Under the pieces are notes generated by a model. The model did not search any database and was not told the DNA's origin. It was given only the letters and a program-made list of their open reading frames with translations. A stretch of 64,000 bases of DNA from Methanosphaerula palustris E1-9c. GTDB lineage: Archaea > Halobacteriota > Methanomicrobia > Methanomicrobiales > Methanospirillaceae. Below, in pieces: positions 55,845 through 64,000 of this stretch (within the stretch, counting starts at the first letter, position 1; each line of letters begins with the position of its first letter). A program made the translations under genes and the position numbers. The stretch lies in contig NC_011832.1 in the NCBI RefSeq assembly GCF_000021965.1, forward strand, positions 1,178,001 through 1,242,000, read 5' to 3'.

Positions 55845-56411
55845 TTATCGAATCCATTTCACCAGAGGGGCCTTCTTTTCCGGGGTCTCTGGTACATCCG
55901 CCGGGTACCCGAAGATGATGGTACCCACTGGTCCATAACCCTCTGAAATCTCGAACTCTGCCATGATCTCCTGGTTGTCAAAGGCAACATCTGTCGACCC
56001 AATCCAGCAGCTACCAATACCAAGGGCATGGGCGGCGATCATCATATTCTCAGCACAGAGTGCACAGTCGATCTCTTTGAACCTGTTGCTGATCGAACCG
56101 CAGATCATGATGACGGTCGGCGCATGGTAATAGATTGAATATCCTTCACTCTTTATCATGGAAAGGAAGGCCTCTGACATCCCGCCTTTTGCATGCTCCA
56201 TCCCTTTGATCATAATAGGTATACAATACTCAGAGATACGGTTCAGAACATCCTGGTTCTGTACAACAACAAACCCCCATGGCTGAAGTCCGAGTGCAGA
56301 TGGTGCATATCTGCCGACTGTGATAATTTTGTCCAGTATTTCATCAGGGATCTGTTTGTCCTGAAATTTTCTGACACTTCGGCGTGTCATCAGTGCATCC
56401 AATGTATCCAT
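55845..56411 (-). CDS. Nitroreductase family protein
   Basis: 188 aa FMN enzyme: MTRRSVRKFQDKQIPDEILD, YAPSALGLQPWGFVVVQ, SAENMMIAAHALGIGSCWIG-type segment and a C-terminal GYPADVPETPEKK. Reduces nitro groups, quinones or flavins; natural substrate unknown. Single gene. Confidence 0.92.
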   Translation of the reverse strand: MDTLDALMTRRSVRKFQDKQIPDEILDKIITVGRYAPSALGLQPWGFVVVQNQDVLNRISEYCIPIMIKGMEHAKGGMSEAFLSMIKSEGYSIYYHAPTVIMICGSISNRFKEIDCALCAENMMIAAHALGIGSCWIGSTDVAFDNQEIMAEFEISEGYGPVGTIIFGYPADVPETPEKKAPLVKWIR

Positions 56412-56470
56412 AGCCCTCTCTCCCCTTCCTGGGATGATAAAGGTTTACCTGAACAGCCACGCAGTTCGTG

Positions 56471-56484
56471 AAAAAGTAAAAAAA
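56471..56484 (-). terminator. T-rich terminator of the surface-protein gene
   Basis: On the minus strand CCC is followed by TTTTTTTACTTTTT beginning 4 nt after the stop codon, a typical archaeal oligo-T terminator. Confidence 0.55.
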
Positions 56485-56487
56485 GGG

Positions 56488-57786
56488 TTAGTTCTGTTTC
56501 TTCCTGGTGTAGAGGAAGTAGCCGACACCGATTATGATGGCCGCGATCACGGCAAGGATAATCGGGTTGCCGAGGATTGCACTGGTCCCTGTCTTGGCCA
56601 CGACGTTCACCGGGACCTTCATGGTATCCGAGATCTGGGAGTTGTCGAGTGCATCGCGGTACCGTATCTCAGAGTCGAGGCCGTACTGCTTGATGGTCGC
56701 GTCTGATGTGGTCGATACCTCGAAGTGTGCCATCACCGAGTCGCCGGGCTTTATATCCCCAAGGTAGGCCGTGTCATCGTTGGAGGTGAACGGGTCCACC
56801 GCTGAGAGTCGGGCCTGGGCGCTGTAGACGGTGGTCGCACCGACGTTGGTGTACTGGACATCGAGCACCTTCTTCTGGCCGGGGTTGATCGATGGTGCCT
56901 CAGAGCTGACCTTGAAGTCTATCTTGCCGCCGATCGGGACGCCGATCGTCTGGAGCCGGGAGGTCCTGTTAATCCCGTCATGGTCCTCATAGGCGACGAT
57001 GACGTCGACCGGGTAGGTCTGGGCGGCTGCCTCGGTGGAGACCGCGACCCGGTACCTGCAGTTCACGACGGCGCCCTTTGCAAAGTCACCGATGTAGACC
57101 GAGGAGTCGGTCGGGGTGATCGGGCTGGCACCGTTTCTGACGATCTTCACGATGGCATTCTTACCATTCTCGTTCCCGGTGTTCTGCAGGGTCAGGTTCA
57201 GATATCCCTCAGTGCCGACGTTCAACTGCTCTGCCGAGATCTTCTGGACGTCGACGATCACTTCGGACCTGATCGTGACGGTCAGGGGGATGATCAGGCT
57301 CTTGGTCACATAGTTATAGTTCAGCGAATCGGTCCCGACCTGTTCTGCAGACTCGAGATAGGTGTAATTCACTGAGACCGGCAGGGTGTAGGTGCCTGAT
57401 GGAGCATCGGCTTCGACCTTAACATTGAACTTGGACTGCCCGGAAGCACCTCCGAGGATATCCCCGATCATCTGCGGATCCGACTGGATCGTGACCGGTG
57501 CGCTACCGGAACCAAGCCCGACTGTCACCGTCTTGGCGGTGTTCGGTAGATCGGTCCGGTCGACCAGTCCGGTCTGGGAGAACTTGGAGTCGATCAGACC
57601 ACTGTTCTGGACCGTCACCTGCAATGGCACGGTCTGGCCGGAGATCAGTTCGTTGGTGCCGGTGACCGCCGCTGAGAGCGACGGGCCGCCGGAGAGATAC
57701 TTGGTACCGGCCATGGCTGGAGAGACCAGCACGCAGGCGATGAGTACGATTAGGAGTGGAATAATGAAAAACTTACGAAACTTCAA
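56488..57786 (-). CDS. Membrane-anchored COG1361-type surface protein
   Basis: 432 aa from a TTG at 57786 with GGTGAT upstream. A signal peptide (FFIIPLLIVLIACVLVSPAMA), three to four immunoglobulin-like repeats with S-layer/CARDB-type phrases (LTLQNTGNENGKNAIVKIV, DVQYTNVGATTVYSAQARL), a C-terminal transmembrane helix (ILAVIAAIIIGVGYFLY) and a short basic tail KKQN. It is exported and anchored in the membrane, and may be part of a transporter or cell-surface complex. It is divergent from, and likely controlled by, the TrmB-like gene. Confidence 0.85.
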   Translation of the reverse strand: MKFRKFFIIPLLIVLIACVLVSPAMAGTKYLSGGPSLSAAVTGTNELISGQTVPLQVTVQNSGLIDSKFSQTGLVDRTDLPNTAKTVTVGLGSGSAPVTIQSDPQMIGDILGGASGQSKFNVKVEADAPSGTYTLPVSVNYTYLESAEQVGTDSLNYNYVTKSLIIPLTVTIRSEVIVDVQKISAEQLNVGTEGYLNLTLQNTGNENGKNAIVKIVRNGASPITPTDSSVYIGDFAKGAVVNCRYRVAVSTEAAAQTYPVDVIVAYEDHDGINRTSRLQTIGVPIGGKIDFKVSSEAPSINPGQKKVLDVQYTNVGATTVYSAQARLSAVDPFTSNDDTAYLGDIKPGDSVMAHFEVSTTSDATIKQYGLDSEIRYRDALDNSQISDTMKVPVNVVAKTGTSAILGNPIILAVIAAIIIGVGYFLYTRKKQN

Positions 57787-57798
57787 CTGTCATCACCG

Positions 57799-57820
57799 TG
57801 TTGTTATTATTATAACAACA
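57799..57820. promoter_or_regulatory. Inverted repeat between surface protein and TrmB-like gene
   Basis: TGTTGTTAT-TATT-ATAACAACA, 9-bp arms with a 4-bp centre. It lies immediately downstream of the surface-protein TATA box (CTATAAATG, about 57819-57827) and beside the TATA of the divergent regulator, a good place for autoregulated repression. Confidence 0.7.
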
Positions 57821-57846
57821 TTTATAGCCGGGCAATATTTATAGAT

Positions 57847-58635
57847 ATGGTAATGAATGAGTCAGGAGATAGCGTGCAAAGCCCGGCTGAAGCACTCAAA
57901 TCACTCGGTCTCACCAAATATGAGGCTCTGGTTTACATTGGACTGCTGCGGGTGAATGAAGCGACAGCGACCGAGGTGCATGAGATTTCTGGGGTTCCCC
58001 GCGCATCGGTGTACCCGGTACTTGATCGTCTTGTTCAACGTGACATCGTCAGTGTCTCGCATACCTCGCCTCGTCGTTTCTGTGCGTTCCCTCCAGAGGA
58101 TGGGGTCAAACGGTTGATGCATCGGATTGAGGACCAGGCAGAGTATGTAACAGGAGCACTGCAGGAGATCTATACCGAGCGGAGTGAAGTCGACCGGGGC
58201 GCCCAGGATCTGATCTGGACGATCTATGGAACTGAAAATATCATGAGCCGGCTGGCCGAGGCCCTGACCCATGCTGAGGAAGAGGTCTGGATACTCTCCT
58301 GCTGGAAAATGATCGAAAAATCAATCCTCCCAATGTTGATGGAAGGGATCGAACGGAATGTCAGGATCGAGATCGCGACCGATCGGTGGGAGGGAGATGT
58401 GCCTCCTGGACTGGTGGTACGTATTAAAAAACCGCCGAAGGGGCATGATCGGTTCGGCAGGGATGCAGGTGGCGGGCTCTTTCTGATCGATCAGCATAAG
58501 GTGATGGCGATTGTCAATGCCATGGGGGAGAAACCGACCGCCCTGTACTCCGAGTCAGATGGTTTCCTCAAACTCTTCATGCAGTTTTGGAATATCATCG
58601 AGCGGGTAGAGGACAAAAAAGACAAATATCAGTAA
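57847..58635 (+). CDS. TrmB-family transcriptional regulator
   Basis: 262 aa. The N-terminal winged helix (ALKSLGLTKYEALVYIGLLR, EISGVPRASVYPVLDRLVQR) is the TrmB/sugar-specific type, followed by a coiled linker and a phospholipase D-like sensor domain (VWILSCWKMIEKSILPML). The ATG is about 23 nt from its TATA box TTTATAG, so the mRNA is probably leaderless. It sits back to back with the surface protein across the inverted repeat. Ligand unknown. Confidence 0.9.
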   Translation: MVMNESGDSVQSPAEALKSLGLTKYEALVYIGLLRVNEATATEVHEISGVPRASVYPVLDRLVQRDIVSVSHTSPRRFCAFPPEDGVKRLMHRIEDQAEYVTGALQEIYTERSEVDRGAQDLIWTIYGTENIMSRLAEALTHAEEEVWILSCWKMIEKSILPMLMEGIERNVRIEIATDRWEGDVPPGLVVRIKKPPKGHDRFGRDAGGGLFLIDQHKVMAIVNAMGEKPTALYSESDGFLKLFMQFWNIIERVEDKKDKYQ

Positions 58636-59381
58636 CTGCTGGTGCTAATCTCCTCCATTTCGCTGACATCAAGCAGCCCTTTCATAGCCCGGGTGATCAC
58701 AGGGTATCCGGCCTCTTTAACCGCAGCGATCGGATTCGTGCCGCCGACTGCGACCATCCCGATGTACTGCGGTGAGATCTGTACCCCGAGCAATGGAGAG
58801 TTGGGCATCCCCACCTCAAGCACCCCGGTGAATCTGCTATCTGCGAGGTCGTCGAGCAGTTCGGCTACCAGTGGTTCAGCTTCCATATGACATTCCCTGA
58901 TGTTTGCAAGGATTGTTCCGTTTCCTGTGCTGATCACTCTGGATATCGAGGTGATGTCCTGCGAGGCCAGCACCTGGAGTGGGTCGATGGTGGTGTCCTC
59001 ATACCTGATGATCTGGGTGAATCGCCGTGGAATCCTGTCGACGATCTCGATAACCCCACCGCCGATAGGGTTCAGCGGCACCCCTCTCTTGAGCAGCAGT
59101 CCGTCGAGTGTGATCGAGCAGACTGTGCAGATCCCGGTCGAACCGGGTGGGATCTTATATCCATCGAGGCTCTCTCCTTCGGGGATGAACTTTACCAGAT
59201 CGCTGACACAGACTCCTGACCTGCAGGCGCCTCTGATGATCTCAACAGCAGGAGCAACATCGCAGGTCCGGAACACGGAGAGGTTGTATACAACCTGCCC
59301 GGTTCCTTCTGTCGGATTGTAGGTGACCTGTATGGCAAAATCCTCGATACTGTGGTTGATGAACTTTAGGAGCCTGGGCAT
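58629..59381 (-). CDS. NrpR/DUF128 domain protein without HTH
   Basis: 250 aa from the ATG at 59381. A single NrpR regulatory domain: IPPGSTGICTVCSITLDGLLL, VPLNPIGGGVIEIVDRIPRRF and GMVAVGGTNPIAAVKEAG. The N-terminal winged helix of NrpR is absent. In Methanosarcina a two-protein system exists in which one member carries the HTH and the other only this domain; this protein fits the latter. Nitrogen control via 2-oxoglutarate is expected. Overlaps the end of the TrmB-like gene by 7 nt (convergent). Confidence 0.85.
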   Translation of the reverse strand: MPRLLKFINHSIEDFAIQVTYNPTEGTGQVVYNLSVFRTCDVAPAVEIIRGACRSGVCVSDLVKFIPEGESLDGYKIPPGSTGICTVCSITLDGLLLKRGVPLNPIGGGVIEIVDRIPRRFTQIIRYEDTTIDPLQVLASQDITSISRVISTGNGTILANIRECHMEAEPLVAELLDDLADSRFTGVLEVGMPNSPLLGVQISPQYIGMVAVGGTNPIAAVKEAGYPVITRAMKGLLDVSEMEEISTSSY

Positions 59382-59446
59382 CAAGGATAATCGTCCATAA
59401 AAATAGAAAAATTGTTCTATCCTGCAGTGGCACATGTTTACTTACG

Positions 59447-60373
59447 ATGGATAACCAGACACGGGTCAGGGCCCGGAATGAGATCAGACAGATCCTTGAG
59501 GCGGCCTCGTATGACGTTGAGGTGATGGAGGAGCCACTCGATCTCTCCGCGATCCGGGATGGGGAGTGCATTCTGGTTCTCTGTTCCGATGATCCTGTTG
59601 AGATAACTCAGTTCGATCAGACGGCCTTCAAGGTACAGGCAGGCGAAGAGATTATAATCTGTAAGAAATTGCTCTTCTCGCTAAACGAACAGGTTGAGTT
59701 GACGGATTGTCTCTGGTGGGGGGCTGCAGCGTTCATCGATTTTGCTGGCAAGGCTGCCTTTGCACGGGTGCTCAACCGTGTGATGAAACTCGATCCGGAG
59801 CATATCACCGATGTGGTTCAGCGCAAGGACCGATGTGAAGGGGGAATTCTTCATCTCCCTGTGCAGATCACAGAACAGAACGCACGGATTCTGGCAGGGA
59901 CTGAAGGGGTCGCGACACTCAGGTTCATTCCGCACTGGCTGATCCATTACCGCTGCGAGGGCGGACTGACCTATAGAGATGCACGGATCTCATTTGATGC
60001 AGATGGCTGGGCCGGCATCAATGCGATCAATGGTACCTGGGTTGAAATCGAGGATAACTGTGTGGATGATGGCGCACTCCCACAGGAGAGCGAAGTGCTC
60101 CAGGCCCAGATCTCTAAAGAGCAGGCCGAGGAGCAGATGGTCGATCTGCTGGTCAAACAACTGACGAAGAAGGTGCGGATCAAACAGGAGAAACGTGATG
60201 CGATCTTCTATGAGGATAAGGCGTTTCGTCCGGATCGATCTGCAATCAAACTTGATATCCGACGGATCTTTGTTCCGATCTGGCAGATCCGGGGAAAGCG
60301 AATTGTTGAGATCAATGCATTCAGCGGTGAGCCCCTCTCGACACCGATGGATGACGGTGTCGAGATCCTGTGA
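59447..60373 (+). CDS. Conserved archaeal hypothetical protein
   Basis: 308 aa soluble protein, unrecognised. The N-terminal half looks alpha/beta (EIRQILEAASYDVEVMEEPL, CILVLCSDDP), compatible with a restriction-endonuclease-like or receptor-like fold. The middle has LRFIPHWLIHYRCEGGLTYR and the end is charged. It overlaps by 4 nt the frame of the flavin oxidoreductase, so the two are co-transcribed; functional link unknown. Confidence 0.7.
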   Translation: MDNQTRVRARNEIRQILEAASYDVEVMEEPLDLSAIRDGECILVLCSDDPVEITQFDQTAFKVQAGEEIIICKKLLFSLNEQVELTDCLWWGAAAFIDFAGKAAFARVLNRVMKLDPEHITDVVQRKDRCEGGILHLPVQITEQNARILAGTEGVATLRFIPHWLIHYRCEGGLTYRDARISFDADGWAGINAINGTWVEIEDNCVDDGALPQESEVLQAQISKEQAEEQMVDLLVKQLTKKVRIKQEKRDAIFYEDKAFRPDRSAIKLDIRRIFVPIWQIRGKRIVEINAFSGEPLSTPMDDGVEIL

Positions 60374-60384
60374 GGATGAAGGCC

Positions 60385-61713
60385 ATGATCACAGTTGTCG
60401 GCGGTGGACCTGCCGGGCGGATCGCAGCGATGCACCTCGCCTCTGCAGGGGAGGAGGTCCGGCTGATCGAGCGAGACCAACTTGGCGGGCAGTGTCTCCA
60501 CTCCGGGTGCATGCTGGTCTGTGCCCTGAACGATGTGGCTCGAATTATCCGATCTGCGAAGGGTCTTGAGGAGATGGGGGTGATCATGAACGCCCCACGG
60601 GTGCAGATTCCCGGGATCTTTGAAGGGGTAGTACAGGTCCAGCGGACGATCGAGCAGGTACTGGATAATGAGACTGCAACTGCAGGGGTCACAGTGTTGA
60701 AGGGGGAGGTGACGGCGATCGATGGTCTGCAGGTCACCCTTGAGGGCACGGTGCTCGACTCCGATGCGGTGATCATCGCGACTGGTTCGCGCCCCCTAAT
60801 CCCGGATATCGAAGGGATCACGACCCCTGGTGTCTACACGCCGCAGACGCTGGTGCAGATGGAGACGGTGCCAGAAAAACTGGTGATCCTCGGCGGAGGA
60901 ATATCTTCAGTGGAGATGGCGTATATCTTCGCTGCATTTGGGTCAGAGGTGCATCTCTGCGCACGTTCTACCCTGCTCAAGACGCTTCATCCACATCTGG
61001 TAGCAGAGGCGCGAAAGGAACTTGCCGGTGTTCATATCCATGAGCAGACTGCGGTCATCTCGGTGAACGGAGGTGACCGGGTCAGGTCAGTGACGGTGAA
61101 GGCCGGCTCGGATGAATACGACATCGCGGCCGATGCGGTGCTGATCACGGCGGGACTGGTACCGAACACCGGGATGGTGACCGGTGTGTTGAAGCGGGCT
61201 GATGGTGCGATCATCGTCGACGATCATATGCGAACCAGCAATCCGTCTGTCTATGCCTGTGGGGATGTGAACGGGAGGTTGAACCTCACCCCGGTGGCCA
61301 GGCGAGAGGGGATCGTGGCAGCCGAAAATATCCTCGGAAAGGATACTACAATGGATTATCGCACTATTCCACACTCCCTGGCGCTTGGGTATGAACTGGC
61401 ATGGGTCGGAGAGCCGGAGGAGGGGCAGCAGCGGTTCCGGATCCCCGGTCCGGCAGGACCTGGTTCGTTCTGGTCGGTACCCCGACAGGGAGCGACCGGT
61501 TTTGCCGAGGTGCAGGTCAGACCTGATGATGGGGCGATCACGGGTATCTGGACTGCAGCCCCTTCAGGCGCTGCAATCGCCGCCTACAGTGCTCAGTTGA
61601 TCCGGGACGGGCAGAAGGTCGCTGACTTCGAACAGTTCATCGAGGTCCACCCGGTCGCTGACGGAGTGTACGGGCTGCTGAAGTACGCGGCCGTTCAGCG
61701 GTCCCGCCGCTGA
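60385..61713 (+). CDS. Lpd-like flavin disulfide oxidoreductase
   Basis: 442 aa from the ATG at 60385, with GAGGATG upstream (GTG 60370 and ATG 60376 are alternatives). FAD motif VVGGGPAGRIAA, redox pair CLHSGC in GGQCLHSGCMLV, NAD motif LVILGGGISSVEMAYIFAAFG and the second FAD motif VYACGDVNG. The C-terminal His-Glu pair of dihydrolipoamide dehydrogenase is only partly kept (EVHPVADGVYGLL). No 2-oxoacid dehydrogenase genes are near, so the substrate may be another disulfide or thiol. Confidence 0.88.
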   Translation: MITVVGGGPAGRIAAMHLASAGEEVRLIERDQLGGQCLHSGCMLVCALNDVARIIRSAKGLEEMGVIMNAPRVQIPGIFEGVVQVQRTIEQVLDNETATAGVTVLKGEVTAIDGLQVTLEGTVLDSDAVIIATGSRPLIPDIEGITTPGVYTPQTLVQMETVPEKLVILGGGISSVEMAYIFAAFGSEVHLCARSTLLKTLHPHLVAEARKELAGVHIHEQTAVISVNGGDRVRSVTVKAGSDEYDIAADAVLITAGLVPNTGMVTGVLKRADGAIIVDDHMRTSNPSVYACGDVNGRLNLTPVARREGIVAAENILGKDTTMDYRTIPHSLALGYELAWVGEPEEGQQRFRIPGPAGPGSFWSVPRQGATGFAEVQVRPDDGAITGIWTAAPSGAAIAAYSAQLIRDGQKVADFEQFIEVHPVADGVYGLLKYAAVQRSRR

Positions 61714-61738
61714 ACAACGAGGCTCCTATTTCGATTCT

Positions 61739-61745
61739 AAAAAAA
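61739..61745 (-). terminator. Oligo-T terminator after thiI
   Basis: Seven T on the minus strand, 18 nt past the thiI stop. Confidence 0.45.
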
Positions 61746-61763
61746 GAGAGAGATCAGGTCAGA

Positions 61764-62849
61764 TCAGATCCCGATCTCTTCCTCGATCTCTTGTACCAGT
61801 TCAAGTTTTGCCTTGGTGCAGGGCATCTTCGGGACTGCTCCACATCCTCCGGCCTTTGCAATCGAATCCTCAAATGTCCCGATCTTTCGGGCGATGCTGA
61901 TGATCTCGGTCTTGTCAAGTCCGATCAGTGGTCGATAGATCGGCATTGTCGTGGCATTCGTCAGCACGGTCATATTATCTAGGGTCTGCGAGGCGACCTG
62001 TCCGAGTGACTCCCCGGTTACGATACCGATCGCTCCAACCTCCTCTGCAAATTTGGTGGCCAGTCTGTACATCCTTCGCTTGCAGAAAACACAGGTATAT
62101 TTTTCGAGTTTTCTGGCAACGAGTGCCTCTTTGGCCTTGATCAGATAATCATCTGAGATCACATGCAGTGCTATATCCGGTTGGTACTGACGGAGGCATT
62201 CGATCACCTGCTCAGCCCGTGCAATGTGTTTCTCAGTCAGAAATGAGTCCAGTGCGACATAGATCGGGATGATCTTGCACCCGCGCTTCATCATCATGTA
62301 TGAGGCGACCGGTGAGTCGATCCCGCCTGAAAACAGCGCGACCAGCGTTCCCTCGACACCGGCCGGCAGACCGCCTGGTCCCTCTTCGACGGTTGTGAAC
62401 AGGTAGCACCGGTCCTGTCTGATCTCTATGGAGACCTCCAGTTCGGCGTGGTCAAGGTCGATCTTGAGGTTCGGGTACGGTTCTAAAACCAGATTTGCAA
62501 GTTCAATCTCCTTTTCACGAGAGTTGAACGGATGGTTGCCGACTCGCTTGACCCGGAATGCAAAGGACTTCGCGTCCTTTATTCCATGTTCCTCAAGGTA
62601 GTTCGGGAGCACCTCGGCAAGGGTGTCGAGCGTACATTCGGTCACCTCAGAGAATGAGACGATCCCAAAGATTCTGCGCAGACACTCGGGCTTGACATCT
62701 CCCTCAACCCAGACTCTGCCTCGCTCAACACTGACGGTGACATCGGGCATCCTGGAATAGATATCATGCACCAGCACGCCCTGCCAGATCCGTTTCACCG
62801 GTTCTGATTTTAAGAAAATTTCAGAGTACCGAACTAGATATAATGTCAT
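61764..62849 (-). CDS. thiI: tRNA 4-thiouridine synthase / thiazole sulfur carrier
   Basis: 361 aa. NFLD plus THUMP domain (residues 1-165, VRYSEIFLKSEPVKR at the start), then the PP-loop domain with LFSGGIDSPVASYMMMKRGC (about 175) and CVFCKRRMYRLA. The rhodanese domain of bacterial ThiI is absent, as in most archaea; the CXXC pair may bind an Fe-S cluster. Makes s4U8 in tRNA. It lies 25 nt downstream of the second metX on the same strand, so they may be co-transcribed. Confidence 0.93.
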   Translation of the reverse strand: MTLYLVRYSEIFLKSEPVKRIWQGVLVHDIYSRMPDVTVSVERGRVWVEGDVKPECLRRIFGIVSFSEVTECTLDTLAEVLPNYLEEHGIKDAKSFAFRVKRVGNHPFNSREKEIELANLVLEPYPNLKIDLDHAELEVSIEIRQDRCYLFTTVEEGPGGLPAGVEGTLVALFSGGIDSPVASYMMMKRGCKIIPIYVALDSFLTEKHIARAEQVIECLRQYQPDIALHVISDDYLIKAKEALVARKLEKYTCVFCKRRMYRLATKFAEEVGAIGIVTGESLGQVASQTLDNMTVLTNATTMPIYRPLIGLDKTEIISIARKIGTFEDSIAKAGGCGAVPKMPCTKAKLELVQEIEEEIGI

Positions 62850-62874
62850 AATTTCACCAACTAATTTTTGAATG

Positions 62875-64000
62875 TTATGGACCCCTACCGATCAACTTGC
62901 TGAGTCCATCGCTTGAGATTAGTCCGATCACATGCTGTGCCTGGTCGATCACCGGGAGGGCTGATATCCGATGCTGCTCCATACGGGATGCGGCCACCTC
63001 GATCGTCTCGTCTCCTGTTGTTGTGATCACCTGTGAGGACATGATCTGATCGAGGCTGGTATATCCGCAGGCTACCGCGTTTGCGATATCCCATGAGGTC
63101 ACAATCCCAACTAGACTCTGATCCGGGGCGAGAACCGGGAGGTGGTTCACTCCCTGTGTGATCATCATCCGGGCAGCGACAGCGATCGTCGACTGCTCGC
63201 TGATCACCGGCACCTGTGTGTTCATCACATCCCTGACCAGGGTGTGGTCGAGGAATCTACTGATACTGTAGTTGAGTTGCCCGGTCTCAATCAGGAACGC
63301 ATCATGCCCGAACTGGGAGCGGAGTTCGCAGTAATGAACATCGCATTCGTTGGCCGAGAGGGCCGATACGATCTCCTGTGACTGATACGGTGGGTACAGC
63401 CAGTCCGAGGTGACCGATATGATCAGCACCGTCGCTTTCGTTGGAGCGAACCCGCTGATCAACGAGTCGTCGACGGAGAGATCGAAGTAGTCGACAGCCT
63501 TGGTCAGATACAGGTATGAGTTCGCATCGAACCGTTTGGTGAAAGAGGTGCCCTGGTGGTGCAGATAACTCTCGACCTGAAATTCGGTGTCGAAGTCGAA
63601 CCCTCTGAACTCCCGGTCCTGCAGGGCCCGTCCGAACTTGGTGTGCATTGAAGCATCGCTCAGGTAGGTGATATGGGCGACCATCCGTGCGAGCGAAAGC
63701 CCCTTCACCGGGTGCTCCTTTCCATAGTAGTCACCACCACACCATGCAGGGTCGGCAGTGATCGCCTTCCTTCCTACTTCGTTGAACGCGATCTGCTGTG
63801 GGGTTGAAGACCCTGTTGCCGCTATGGCGATCGCCTTCCTGACCATCGATGGATAGGAGACCATCCACTGCAGCACCTGCATGCCTCCCATCGATCCGCC
63901 GGCGACTGCAAAGAGCTGGCTGATGCCCAGGTGATCGATCAGTGCCTTCTGTACGTTCACCATGTCCCGAATCGTCACTACCGGGAATGAGGTGCCGTAG
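62875..64000 (-). CDS. metX: Homoserine O-acetyltransferase with CBS pair, second copy (partial)
   Basis: At least 375 residues, cut by the right edge; the visible part starts inside YGTSFPVVTIRDMV. It mirrors the metX at 13193-14689 throughout: [12 protein letters not shown] nucleophile, [23 protein letters not shown] and two CBS motifs (DVMNTQVPVISEQ and QIMSSQVITTTGDE). The two proteins are clearly paralogs of the same architecture. Whether both acetylate homoserine, or one has another acyl acceptor such as serine, is open. Confidence 0.92.
   Translation of the reverse strand, partial: YGTSFPVVTIRDMVNVQKALIDHLGISQLFAVAGGSMGGMQVLQWMVSYPSMVRKAIAIAATGSSTPQQIAFNEVGRKAITADPAWCGGDYYGKEHPVKGLSLARMVAHITYLSDASMHTKFGRALQDREFRGFDFDTEFQVESYLHHQGTSFTKRFDANSYLYLTKAVDYFDLSVDDSLISGFAPTKATVLIISVTSDWLYPPYQSQEIVSALSANECDVHYCELRSQFGHDAFLIETGQLNYSISRFLDHTLVRDVMNTQVPVISEQSTIAVAARMMITQGVNHLPVLAPDQSLVGIVTSWDIANAVACGYTSLDQIMSSQVITTTGDETIEVAASRMEQHRISALPVIDQAQHVIGLISSDGLSKLIGRGP

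Overview
The window looks like the chromosome of a methanogenic euryarchaeon, most likely order Methanomicrobiales (Methanosphaerula- or Methanoregula-like). The reasons are an archaeal rRNA operon (16S starting ATTCTGGTTGATCCTGCC), SepCysS of tRNA-dependent cysteine synthesis, a DUF1890 methanogen protein, archaeal Rio2 kinase, NrpR, cupin-type Pgi, COG2433/DUF460 and Isf-type flavoprotein genes, and TATA-box promoters. The genus is inference; nothing was searched.

Layout. 1-5.6 kb: a 2-hydroxyacyl-CoA dehydratase-like pair, a stand-alone threonyl-tRNA editing domain, HTH-larE and an aminotransferase. 6.1-19.1 kb: a sulfur/cysteine block holding an XRE regulator with a binding-protein-like partner, a CBS/CGL-type transsulfuration pair, tRNA-Cys-CysRS, the array tRNA-Cys - SepCysS - metY - metX(CBS) - ThrRS-editing domain - DUF1890, and tRNA-Cys - radical SAM. 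19.2-32.7 kb: a looser, lower-GC accessory zone with two-component kinases, three two-CW domain genes, a TauE/SafE exporter, a DGC-like zinc protein, a frameshifted ArsR gene and small redox/hydrolase genes. 32.8-38.6 kb: one rRNA operon with three tandem promoters: 16S, a spacer tRNA, 23S, tRNA-Cys and two different 5S genes. 38.7-46.4 kb: UspA, a broken MerR gene, an Isf-like flavoprotein, an operon of degenerate PolB and RecA/RadA-like proteins with two small paralogs, a flavin reductase and a decayed PKD/CBM6 gene. 46.4-64 kb: denser, higher-GC, mostly housekeeping genes (ThiL, COG2433, Rio2, a degenerate CTU1-like protein, K+ channel, NadE, Pgi, RNase II, nitroreductase, a surface protein with its TrmB-type regulator, NrpR, a flavin disulfide oxidoreductase, ThiI and a second metX).

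The strongest unexplained signal is a palindrome, ATTCACAATTGTGAAT, repeated in promoter regions of sulfur- and cysteine-linked units: HTH-larE, tRNA-Cys-SepCysS, tRNA-Cys-radical SAM, a small winged-helix gene, and a small ORF plus tauE. It looks like the operator of a cysteine/sulfur regulon. A second is that four tRNA-Cys genes lie in 28 kb, one directly before cysS and another directly before the SepCysS operon, so each Cys-tRNA route may have its own tRNA. A third is the operon of inactive-looking PolB and RecA-like proteins, reminiscent of damage-tolerance cassettes. The rRNA spacer tRNA also has an alanine-type body (G3:U70, A73) but reads as a UGU (Thr) anticodon.
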